Assembly: GCA_034440615.1 (NCBI GenBank)
Contig: JAOTOM010004783.1
Span: 125,001 to 189,000, forward strand
Source: Ashinkailepas kermadecensis
Taxonomy: Eukaryota; Arthropoda; Thecostraca; Neolepadidae
Direction of reading: 5' to 3'
DNA length: 64,000 nt
This document shows positions 54,663 to 64,000 of the stretch, in pieces. The position numbers and the translations under genes were made by a program. The notes beneath the pieces were generated by a model, which saw nothing but the letters and a program-made list of their open reading frames with translations, had not been told where the DNA came from and ran no database searches. Numbering within the stretch: the stretch's first letter is position 1; each line of letters starts with the position of its first letter.

Positions 54663-55183
54663 CATATCCCTAAATAACGACATAAAACTCAGCTATTTGG
54701 GACGTTGCTCCACATATATTGTAGCTTTTTCAACGACAGCCATATAATTTACACCAAGGCCAAACAATTGTTTTCCACATCACAAGGAATACATCTCGTC
54801 CCATTCCGGTTGTCAATATATCCCATTTTCTTATTCCCCTCTCCCTTTTATTTTCCCTTACACCCTTTTCTTATCCAACTTTCCCATCCCTTTTGAAGTT
54901 CCCAGTACGCCCAACTGTCTTTGCTCTCTTATCCTGCGATATGTAATCCAATTTTTGTAGACCTTTTCGAGCCTCACTACCCTGGAATACTCTCGCTTAT
55001 GACAACCATGATGGAAATGGCATGCTACCTGTAAATCCTTACGCTCGCACCTGATGCTAGACATATATTGTATTTTATATATGTATTTTACCATCTGGCA
55101 CACCTTGCACCAAACCCCATATACAACATTCGATGACCTGGAACCTATAGTTCTATCTTAAGTGCATATACAATAGTTCATCC

Positions 55184-55246
<63 letters not shown>

Positions 55247-58200
55247 CACCCACCCACACACATCTATATATATATATATCCATATATATATACATATGTG
55301 TATTATTTATTTATTTATATATTTATTTATAAATACATGTGTTTCTTTCGGTGTGATCTGCAATTGTTAATTTGATCTGACTACGTAATCATGCATGTTA
55401 AGAGGTAAAGCCCTGTGCAGGTCTGTTTGCAAATAATTACTGCCTACAATGAGAGCATTGAAACATGTTGATCCCTTTAAAAGCATAATAGAAAAAACAC
55501 CATATTGAGCCTTACGTAGCACCAACGATTTTGGCATCAATTAATTGTATGCTTGCTCTATTGGAATAAAAACAAGCTAACCCCACTGAACAAAATATCA
55601 AATTATAACAAGAACAGAAATGTTCTCCATGGGATCCTCACAGATGTAAAAAGACGTATGATCAGACGGAAGGTCCCCGACAGACCGCCTAGGGAATAGC
55701 AAGTGTTCTCGGTGGCCGCTGGGATGAAGACACGGCACTTCTGGTTTCAATGACCATGTTTTGTGCCCATGTAGGTATTATTCTGATTTCAACAGACTCA
55801 GTTACCATAGTCTTCAAAGGTAAGCACTGAACTGAAACTTTCACAACAACTAAGCAATCACCTGAGCGCATGCCATGCTCAGTCGCAACTTAAAATTAAA
55901 ACACGCGCATATCATGCGCCATAAGAGTTATTACGCCATAATGCTCTCCATAAGCAACGTAGGAAGCATTCATCTTTAATGGATGTAAAGCAAACGGAAA
56001 CTCAAGAGAGAACATAACCATCTGGGGATATATATTCACACCAATTGGAAGCCGACGCACCCTGCTATGCGACTGAAGACCTGGTATAATAAACCACAAA
56101 TTTTTGTCTTTTGTTAGTGCTCATAGATGAAATTGAGACTGGCTCCGAAATTTCGCTTCGAGTGAATTTAAATATAATTTGCATTGAAAACATCCAATCC
56201 ATGATACGTGAGATCATCTGGAAGTAACTTCATTTTTAAAGGTCTACACAGGGAACTTCGTCAAATTGTGCGGTGACAGTAGCACTACCCAACGTTTATA
56301 CCACGGGACACTGACTCATGCAACGTGAACAGTACGCACCACTTGCATCAGAACTGTTAGAATATGATTTTGGTAAGTGATAACCTAGCTTTATCGGGAT
56401 TTCGCCGCGTTCTTAGTGTTTTGGTTGCTTGTCTTCGCTAAAACTTTTCTATTGAGCCATCCATCAATATTGGGAGAAAATCCGATGGGCACTTAAAATA
56501 AAACAAAGGCGGTTAGACTACAACAAAACGGCAATGGCCATCGCTAGTGTAGAGGTCAGTGTGGCAGTCAGTGCGGGGGACTTTGGACAGATGCCCGTGG
56601 TCAAAGAACAGCTCGTGGTACTGTCCATGGCGCTTGTCAGTTTGTGCTACTTTCTGGGTTTGACGAGATGTAAACAAATTTCCTTGCTCCTCGTAAACAA
56701 TGAGTCCCGGAAACCGGTCGTAAAGCGAGCGTTAATTACAAGGCATGTATCATCAAAGTCAGTGGCCACTCAGCCTTACCATTCAACGGATGCCTTGTAA
56801 AAGCCGTTCTGGCACTGCGCTCAGGTCTGTGGTCGGAACGTAGACACCAGATCAGCTGACTATGCGAATTCGGTGATCATGTTAGGGCAATATCCATCGG
56901 CGCCGGTGATCATCTAACAACCCCGAGCACGCTACATTTTGCTTTGAGTACCAGTAACCTTAAGTACCAGTAACCTTTGAGTACCAGTAACCTTAAGTAC
57001 CAGTAACCCTAAGCTGTACATCGTCGCGCTACAACTCTTGAGAGTGCTCAGATGAACCCGACAGTGCAGTGCAGTACACTTCAGCACTTCTAGCCTTCTT
57101 TTTACATTTCTGGGAAAGGGGCCAGGGAGTGCGACTGCGTTACGAAGGTGTCCGCTACTGGGTAAGCATGTGTAAACATCGTCAAATGCATGCAATGACA
57201 ACAAAATGTGCTGCATATCATGGAAGGAGGAGGAAAAATCAGCGTGCCCCGATTTCAATGTGATTCACCCACGATTGAGACCATCGTCCAATGTGCTGCA
57301 TAATATGGAAGGAGGAGGAAAAATCAGCGTAACCCGATTTCAATTTGATTCACCCACGATTGAGACCATTGTCCAAGCTACAAGCAACGCAATTATATAA
57401 CTGTTGGTTGCAATGGGACCCTTCGCAAAGTCCCAGCTTCGAGTGAAGGCTCCCGACCATGTTTATCTCAATAATGAAATTAGACGTGTATGAAACATCG
57501 ATACGCACCCAGCATGGCATTTCAAATATTAACTTGAAGGCAGAAACTACTGCTATAGATCACTACTAAGAACAGTAGCTGGGGACAAATTTGTCTTGAG
57601 AAGCGGCGGGGAGAGCGAAATATGATACCCACATGGTATGTGCCCACTCTCTTTTAGTTAGTTGATATAGTCATACGCTAACCCAGTAACGCTTTTGTTT
57701 TCTTTACAATATAGTATATCCAGCTGTTCTATGGCAATGCTTCCACATTTTCACTGTTTTCCGAATTTCAAACACCATATGAATCTTTCCTCAACATTTT
57801 TCAGTTACTTTGTATTCTTAAGACGAAAAGCAAGACAGCTATGATATTACTGGTGCAACATACGTACCGAATTATATTTGCCGGGGCTTGTGATATCAGC
57901 GAAGCAGTCACAAACAAAAACAGTAACATCAAATAAGTTCATGCAAGCTCTGGTAAGCACACTAATCCAATTAACGTTCGGCTCTTTTAGACAGATTCTT
58001 GTGTTTAGTTCCGGTGGCGTATTTCGTCCTGGGATTTAGAAAGCATACCGTCCGACTCCTTCATAAACCTTTGCAGGCCTTGTACTCAGGGATGCAGAAA
58101 AAGGAAAGTTTCGGCTCTTTCTTTGTCCTCAAGTAACATTCCTCTACTTCACTCTGACTCCAGACATTAGTGCTTTGCTGATTCCCAGGGGCTTATTCGT

Positions 58201-60596
58201 TTCCTTTATGGTATGTAAATGTATTAATGTATTAATAAATGTATAGTGTATAAATGTATTAGTAAATGGCATGTAAATGTATTGGAGTAAAGATAGATAA
58301 CTGACACTGACAAATTGTGTGCTGCCAGCTGATCAATTATGCTTACACAACTACAAGTGGAAGTGTCCCTTAATAAGCGACTTCATATGGTCTAAGATAC
58401 CGGCATGAACTTAATGTTCTTTTCTTAGGGATGAAGGATAGATGGAGGGACTGGAAACTCAGGGTTTCTGATGGCGTTTCTCGGGCGGACTGTTCTTCGC
58501 CCTAATACCAAATCCTAGTCACGCTCGTGGTAGTAGGGTGGGGTGGCCTGGTCACACTCCTGGTAGTAGGGTGGCCTTTTCATGTTGTAGGTGGACACGA
58601 ATTTCAGTCAGTTGAATACCCTAACATCTGGCAAATCCTGTCTCCTCCCCTGACTTCTCCGATGGTCACATGACGTACTGGCTTTGTGACCATACTCACC
58701 TGCCGTCACCGTTGTACAATGTACATGTACAGCATGCATCATTCATGACCGCTTGAGACACAGCATGTAGCCTGTAGCATCCCGGACCGCTTGAGACACA
58801 GCATGCAGCCTGTAGCATCCCGGACAGCTTGAGACACAGCATGTAGCCTGTAGCATCCCTGACCGCTTGAGACACAGCATGTAGCCTGTAGCATCCCGGA
58901 CCGCTTGAGACACAGCATGTAGCCTGTAGCATCCCGGACCGCTTGAGACACAGCATGTAGCCTGTAGCATCCCGGACCGCTTGAGACACAGCATGCAGCC
59001 TGTAGCATCCCGGACCGCTTGAGACACAGCATGTAGCCTGTAGCATCCCGGACCGCTTGAGACACAGCATGTAGCCTGTAGCATCCCGGACCGCTTGAGA
59101 CACAGCATGTAGCCTGTAGCATCCCGGACCGCTTGAGACACAGCATGCAGCCTGTAGCATCCCGGACCGCTTGAGACACAGCATGTAGCCTGTAGCATCC
59201 CGGACCGCTTGAGACACAGCATGTAGCCTGTAGCATCCCGGACCGCTTGAGACACAGCATGTAGCCTGTAGCATCCCGGACCGCTTGAGACACAGCGGCA
59301 GTATCACACATGCCGGGAGCGTTAATGTCAGTATGCTAGGGGTGATAGTCGTCTAGGTATGCCATGAAAATCACTCTAAAGTCTGAACACATGGCGCTGA
59401 AAGGCGCTTGATTACTGAAATATGGATTTTCCATACCACTTTCAATCAAATATTTGGAAATTGAACCGAATGGATAATATTTATGCCGGTATTTGGTGAC
59501 AGAGAACCGTTCGAAAATATTGGGAATATATATCGCAAAAATATCAATTCCACACCACTTAGCATGCAGACGGCACGACGTCATCTTATGGTGACGTAAC
59601 GCTCTGCTCGGCAGATCCAGCATCGACTGTGACCCACACCACTTAGCATGCAGAAGGCACGACGTCATCTTATGGTGACGTAACGCTCTGTTTGGCAGAT
59701 CCAGCAGCGACTTTGACACCCCCTGACTTTCAATGCGCTGTTTGGCGTTTGCAAACTACAAAACCTGAAAAGCAGCAAGAGCTTTGTCTGACTGCTGTCC
59801 TGTTGTTACGATAATCTAAAGGCTGATAAGCGGTAGCTCTTTAAGTGGTTATTTTGTTACTTCAGGGTGCATACACTACACTGTTTAATACAGAGCCCAG
59901 CTGGCCGTTCGCACATTACAGTACCTGTGTGCAGCGTGCATTTTTGCTCCAGCTCTAGGTTGATCATAAAACCAGATTAATGAAGACACAGCGTCAATTT
60001 ATGACGTGAATCAATCGGTTTCATGATGTTGAAATTGATTCACAATTGTTATGGGTTGTACAAATTATGCTTCTAATTACATGTAGTGCCAACGGATCGT
60101 AACGATGGGCTAGTTCGTATTGATGAGTTATTCGCAGCCACCTTGTTCAGTGCACCACATGGACCATCACCGGTCACTGTCACTGGGTCTGTATGTGGGG
60201 GAAGGCATCCCGGGTAGCCATCCCGTTCAGTGCACCACATGGACCATCACCGGTCACTGCCACTGGGCCTGTGTGGTGTGGTGTGGTGGTGGTGGTGGTG
60301 GTGGTGGTGGGGGTGGGGTGGGGGTTGGGGGATTGGGGTGGGGGTCATCATCGGTCACTGCAACTGGGCCTGCATGTAGGGGACCATCACCGGTCACTGC
60401 CACTGGCCCTGTGTGTGGGGGGCATCCCGGCCACTCCGGTCAGCAGAAGGTCGGGTCAGCTGCTGAGCTGCCGCCGTGTTGCAGGGTATTACGTCAACTC
60501 CACGTGCAAGCCGCCGTTCACCTACACGGAACTGATCGAGCAGGCGCTCCTGGAGGAGGGAGAGCTCACTGTGTCGGGAATCTACCGCTGGATTAC
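51516..60596 (+). CDS. forkhead transcription factor, first two coding exons (gene continues past window)
   Basis: Exons 51516-52149 and 60485-60596 join with matching phase (one base plus two), giving ADRQ-type exon end then [37 protein letters not shown]: the first helices of a forkhead DNA-binding domain (KPPFxY, LTVSxIYxWI). Exon 1 encodes a low-complexity region with a short conserved block, [18 protein letters not shown], reminiscent of the SLQWL block before the domain in FoxJ1. I therefore suspect FoxJ1-like but cannot exclude another subfamily. The recognition helix and the rest of the protein must be encoded downstream of the window. No motif for them was found up to 64000. Confidence 0.8.
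51898..52050 (+). repeat. CAG/CAA poly-glutamine tracts within exon 1
   Basis: Three CAG/CAA-rich runs separated by a His-rich segment (CATCATCACCCCCACCAT). Mixed codons suggest partial stabilisation against slippage. Confidence 0.9.
52131..53806. repeat. 58-bp minisatellite carrying the forkhead exon 1 5' splice site, ~29 copies
   Basis: Unit AGACACGAGACCGACAGGGT, AAGTTGCCCGCCTCTGGTGG, TACGCCATCACCACGTGC. Copy 1 covers the last 19 coding bases of exon 1 and its donor; nearly every copy keeps ACAGGGTAAGT. Two variants intermingle (CTCTGGTGGTACGCC and CTATGGTGATATACC). Near 53480 one copy has lost an A (GGGTAGTT). Confidence 0.96.
53810..54350. other. forkhead intron 1, unique part
   Basis: No feature beyond a G7 run near 54200. 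Confidence 0.5.
54355..54667. repeat. (AT)n/(ATGTAT)n microsatellite
   Basis: About 310 bases of interrupted AT repeats. Two ATATACATATACATATGCAT segments recur, indicating a duplicated compound unit. Tyr/Ile reading frames are artefacts. Confidence 0.97.
55188..55330. repeat. (AT)n with CACACC and TTTA repeats
   Basis: AT run at 55190-55239, then a CACACACCCACCCACACACA-type stretch and more AT/TTTA repeats. Confidence 0.95.
55331..56935. other. forkhead intron 1, no recognised features
   Basis: Unique sequence. The 88-codon frame at 56534-56800 has one hydrophobic stretch ([17 protein letters not shown]) but no family signature, so it is not annotated as a gene. Confidence 0.5.
56944..57015. 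repeat. ~17-bp repeat (AAGTACCAGTAACCTT)
   Basis: Four to five copies of GAGTACCAGTAACCTTA. Confidence 0.9.
57190..57375. repeat. ~97-bp direct duplication
   Basis: The block with AATGTGCTGCATATCATGGA, AGGAGGAGGAAAAATCAGCG and CACCCACGATTGAGACCATC is present twice in tandem with few differences. Confidence 0.92.
57376..58735. other. forkhead intron 1, no recognised features
   Basis: Unique sequence apart from short TAAATGTATTAATAAATG repeats near 58215-58280 and two GGTAGTAGGGTGG copies near 58530-58572. Confidence 0.5.
58745..59297. repeat. 38-bp minisatellite, ~14-15 copies
   Basis: Unit CTTGAGACACAGCATGTAGC followed by CTGTAGCATCCCGGACCG; nearly identical copies with a GTAGCC/GCAGCC variant at scattered positions. 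All three minus-strand frames are open through it; none is a gene. Confidence 0.97.
59558..59715. repeat. ~78-bp direct duplication
   Basis: CACCACTTAGCATGCAGACG, GCACGACGTCATCTTATGGT, GACGTAACGCTCTG and GGCAGATCCAGCA occur twice in tandem. Confidence 0.92.
60130..60425. repeat. CACCGGTCACTG repeats with (GGT)n
   Basis: Irregular copies of GGACCATCACCGGTCACTGC followed by CACTGGGCCTGT, interrupted by a G/T-only tract (60270-60345). They lie 60-350 bp before the forkhead exon 2 acceptor. Confidence 0.85.
60485..60596 (+). CDS. forkhead gene exon 2 (first part of DNA-binding domain)
   Basis: Acceptor CGTGTTGCAG, donor TGGATTAC|GTGAGT. Encodes [36 protein letters not shown]: forkhead helices 1 and 2. 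It ends after two bases of a codon; the next exon is not in the window. Confidence 0.88.
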
Positions 60597-61000
60597 GTGA
60601 GTAAAGCAGCCAACAGCCACCATATCAGGCGAGCACGCCACAAGGCAGGCGGACCACGTCTGTGGTAGCGCATCAGCTAACAACTATTGGATCAGCACAG
60701 GATCAGCACCGCAGGGTACATTGGATCAGGTGAGCGCACCGGGACACAAATGTCAAACAGCAAGAGCCTGCGGATGGGCCACTACACTGGCGACAGCGGC
60801 TTTGCTAGGATGCTGGACATACTACCATTTGCCGTCCCGACAGCTAGTTGGTTAGTGCGCTGGCCTGCATTGATCTGCACTGTCCTGGCAAGACAGGGCT
60901 CGGGTCGCTTCACGCCATCGAATAGCCCCGGGCTGGGAGGGTCAGTTGGCAACTGGTCCGGTAAGGCCAGGGACGCGGCGGCGGGGCGGCCGTGTCGGTC
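60597..61000. other. forkhead intron 2, unique part
   Basis: No exon continuing the forkhead domain is recognisable. Confidence 0.5.
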
Positions 61001-61002
61001 AG

Positions 61003-61318
61003 TGTCCGTGTCAGTGACACATCCGGGACGGCCGTGTCGGTCAGTGTCAGTGTCAGTGACACATCCGGGACGGCCGTGTCGGTCAGTGTCAGTGTCAGTG
61101 ACACACCCGGGGAGGCCGTGTCGGTCAGTGTCAGTGTCAGTGACACACCCGGGGAGGCCGTGTCGGTCAGTGTCAGTGTCAGTGACACACCCGGGGAGGC
61201 CGTGTCGGTCAGTGTCAGTGTCAGTGACACATCCGGGACGGCCGTGTCGGTCAGTGTCAGTGTCAGTGACACACCCGGGGAGGCCGTGTCGGTCAGTGTC
61301 CGTGTCAGGGACACGGCC
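61003..61318. repeat. 42-bp minisatellite, ~8 copies
   Basis: Unit GGCCGTGTCGGTCAGTGTCA, GTGTCAGTGACACATCCGGG, AC, with an inner 6-bp GTCAGT repeat. The ACATCCGGGACGG and ACACCCGGGGAGG versions alternate in blocks. 14 codons per unit gives long spurious frames. Confidence 0.96.
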
Positions 61319-61319
61319 G

Positions 61320-63285
61320 GGTCGCGAATTGGTGAACTCTCGGTGCAAATTCTGCTCTGCAACTAAAATTCCCAAATATGTGGTGGGTCCAGGGTTCACC
61401 AAACGAGCTCTTATTAGCCATGGTCCATAAAGCCAGCCGGCAAGATTTCGAACGATTTTTGTTTGTTAAACAACTGCAACCACCAGACTGTACAGCAGTC
61501 ACAGATGTCACAGCAGCTGCATCGTTTCACAAATTTGTTGGTCACTAGGAGGCTAACAATCCCACAGTCAGAGTGTTTCGAGAGTATTGCATTTGTCCGA
61601 ACCACATGGTGGTGTATCACGTAGACTACCGATCTCATCACCTTCCCCACGGGTCATGATGCCATTGGTTGAGGTCGGTTTCGTTCGTTGTCCTTTTCTT
61701 TTTTTTTTTTTTTTTTTCGAGTCCAGCTGCAACTGCCAGACCACACTATGCTTGCATTTATCACGTCTGCATCGTTGCCATATATGCCATAATGGCATAA
61801 ACGTCCATGTCGTAAAGGTACGAAGGGTACCCTTACGGTAATCAAGCAAACAGTGAAGGGCTGTGAGAATAATCAACAGTGGTAGCCGGCCGCCCTGAGC
61901 TGCGTTTTGAGCGGGCCGCCCGCCCCCCCCCCCCCTTCCCTTCCCCTGGGGACAGATTGTGGTGTGACGGCGTGTGCCGGCAGCCAGGGCAGGTCGTCGG
62001 CACGTCGGTCAGCCACGTGCACCGCTGCCGCCGCTCCCCAGTTACCGCTGAACGGCGCCGCCGGCGACGTGTTTGTTCAGAGCCGACCACAGGTGACAGG
62101 TGACGGCTGACAGGTGAAGGGTGACGGGCGGACGGCAACCGCGTGACTGACGTGACTGCGTGCCCGCCGCACTGGTGATCAGCGCCACGCCCATTGGATT
62201 AAGTCACGAACTGGCAACGGCTGTCTCCGCCGGAGCGGCCGCTGCCGGCATTTTATGGTGTCCTGAACACGTCACTCTCCGAGACACTCAAAACGCTGGC
62301 TTCCACGGAGATGCACTACATCACTATCAAGCTACTTAGTAGTGGCTACCACCAGCGTAGCGCAACTAAAATGCCATCAATAATCCAAATACATTTCATG
62401 GCAATCTGCCAGGTTTGCCTTTCAGACGTTGGTGCCGCTACATATGATTGCAACAACTGGCACGCCTGTTAACAAGCTCAGCGTACAATGGCTCCTGTGC
62501 CACAATACTGCAGCACTGGTCCGCTATGCGTATTCCCTGCCGACGCGACGTTTCAGTCGCAAAATGGTAATAATACCTCAGCAGCAGGTTGTTACCCAAA
62601 GTACTTAAGAATATACAATAGCAAAGCATTCCATCGGCTAACAGAATGCTTGTGCCTGCCTTGTAGACCTATGGTATACAGTAGGTAAATACAACGTAAT
62701 ACAATTGTCTAGTAGTGCTCGTCAACCTCTCAGTGAGAACGACGAAATATATGAATTAAAACACACAACGGGGAAAATGCAATGCAAATATATCAAGGGA
62801 ACTTCCACGTAACAATTACCAAGTTTGAATATTAGTGTGCATCAACGTCGTTTTAAGCTCTTCATTTTTTCCCGTAGTTTTAGTTCATAATAGACCCATA
62901 CATTTCCCATGATGATCGCAAGTATCATAAGCTGAATAAATTGGCCTATGAAAGCGCACAGACCACACTGAGCGAAAGTCGCCGTAAATGATGAGCACCC
63001 ATAATTTGTTACACATTTTCAACATGCAAAACTTTGGCAGTTTGCGAGTAATGAAGCATGGCCTGCATTTGCAGAGCGGGCGGCTGCTGGCCACCATCTG
63101 CGGGTGCCCACGGTGGGAAGGAAAGTTGGGATCGTTTCCACAGTTATCGCCCTCGTACATCGTCACGTTGGGGGAGGGCAGACATCTGGACTGCGACCAA
63201 CACAACAGCCGACCTGCTATTTGCCATCGGCGGCCACCCGCTGAAGTTCTTTCGCCTGCGACGTTGGTTAGATCAGTCCGGCGCG
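61320..63285. other. forkhead intron 2, no supported exon
   Basis: Contains a poly-T run (61700-61718), a poly-C run (61922-61934) and a GC-rich segment (61880-62260). I looked for the remaining forkhead motifs (WKNSxRHNLS) and did not see them. Confidence 0.5.
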
Positions 63286-64000
63286 TCGTGTCTGGTCGGC
63301 GTCAGTGTCAGGTCGGCGCGCCGTGGCTGGTCAGCGTCAGTGTCAGGTCGGCGCGCGGTGGCTGGTTAGCGTCAGTGTCAGGTCGGCGCGCGGTAGCTGG
63401 TCGGCGTCAGTGTCAGGTTGGCGCGCGGTGGCTGATCTGCGTCAGTGTCAGGTCGGCGCGCCGTGGTTGGTCGGCGTCAGTGTCAGGTCGGCGCGCGGTG
63501 GCTGGTCGGCGTCAGTGTCAGGTCGGCGCACGGTGGTTGGTCGGCGTCAGTGTCAGGTCGGCGCGCGGTGGCTGATCTGCGTCAGTGTCAGGTCGGCGCG
63601 CGCTGGTTGGTCGGCGTCAGTGTCAGGTCGGCGCGCGGTGGCTGATCTGCGTCAGTGTCAGGTCGGCGCGCGGTGGTTGGTCGGCGTCAGTGTCAGGTCG
63701 GCGCGCGGTGGTTGGTCAGCGTCAGTGTCAGGTCGGCGCACGGTGGTTGGTCGGCGTCAGTGTCAGGCCGGCGCGCGGTGGTTGGTCGGCGTCAGTGTCA
63801 GGTCGGCGCGCGGTGGCTGGTTGGCGTCAGTGTCAGGTTGGCGCGCGGTGGTTGGTCGGCGTCAGTGTCAGGTCGGCGCGCCGTGGCTGGTCGGCGTCAG
63901 TGTCAGGTCGGCGCGCGGTGGTTGGTCGGCGTCAGTGTCAGGTCGGCGCGCGGTGGTTGGTCGGCGTCAGTGTCAGGTCGGCGCGCCGTGGTTGGTCGGC
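63275..64000. repeat. 35-bp minisatellite running off the window edge, >=20 copies
   Basis: Unit GTCGGCGTCAGTGTCAGGTC followed by GGCGCGCGGTGGTTG. Variants (GGTGGCTG/GGTGGTTG, GCCGTGG, GATCTGC) occur in mixed order. Continues beyond 64000. Confidence 0.96.

Noticed and set aside
56534..56800. Small membrane protein of 88 residues
   Set aside because: One hydrophobic stretch only, in an intron, no family signature; consistent with chance.
58696..59311. Three overlapping 170-203 codon minus-strand frames rich in Cys
   Set aside because: Pure translation of a 38-bp repeat in three frames.
60687..61430. 247-codon plus-strand frame
   Set aside because: Mostly 42-bp repeat translation (RPCRSVSVSVTHPG units) read through intron sequence.
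61842..62138. 98-codon Arg-rich minus-strand frame in GC-rich DNA
   Set aside because: Overlapping open frames on both strands in GC-rich sequence with poly-C; no domain recognised.

Overview
The window is nuclear DNA of an animal, almost certainly an arthropod. Its main gene is an arthropod-type mesh gene. Exons are short, GC-rich and separated by introns of about 0.3 to 8 kb with GT-AG boundaries. Mobile elements are of animal types: LINEs with an FADD or RNase H region, a Gypsy-type LTR element, tRNA-derived SINEs and short inverted-repeat elements. Tandem repeats are extraordinarily dense, roughly a fifth of the bases by eye. I suspect a crustacean, but the sequence alone does not settle this.

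Layout. 1-6.7 kb: non-coding, with simple and tandem repeats and a tRNA-derived SINE that has a clean 14-bp target duplication. 6.7-36.8 kb, plus strand: twenty exons of mesh, a single-pass transmembrane protein of smooth septate junctions. I joined the exons by splice phase; they give about 1194 residues in the order NIDO, IPT/E-set, AMOP, vWD, Sushi, transmembrane helix, cytoplasmic tail. The signal peptide and first exon(s) were not found. The vWD region is split by a large intron (23.8-31.2 kb). That intron holds a nested mobile-element complex: a minus-strand LINE carrying a truncated Gypsy-type element and a 956-bp TTAA-type inverted-repeat element, all sitting inside a 9-bp minisatellite. 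36.8-51 kb: the mesh 3' region, then intergenic DNA with a decayed Jockey-like LINE, a transposase helix-turn-helix fragment, foldback elements, decayed repeats in head-to-head arrangement and tRNA-like SINEs. 51.5 kb to the right edge, plus strand: the start of a forkhead transcription factor gene. Its first coding exon is rich in Gln, Pro and Ala; an 8.3-kb intron follows; its second exon encodes the first third of the forkhead domain. The remaining exons lie beyond the window.

The most interesting signal is the relation between tandem repeats and splice sites. In at least ten cases (5' splice sites of mesh exons 2, 13, 16, 19 and forkhead exon 1; 3' splice sites of mesh exons 4, 7, 10, 14, 19) the authentic splice site, usually with adjoining exon bases, is one copy of a 22-72 bp tandem array. 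The array therefore multiplies potential splice sites from 2 up to about 29 times. This looks like minisatellites seeded on exon-intron boundaries and is the feature I would examine first.

Exon numbers are relative to this window (E1 is the first exon seen). Residue numbers count from the first complete codon of E1.
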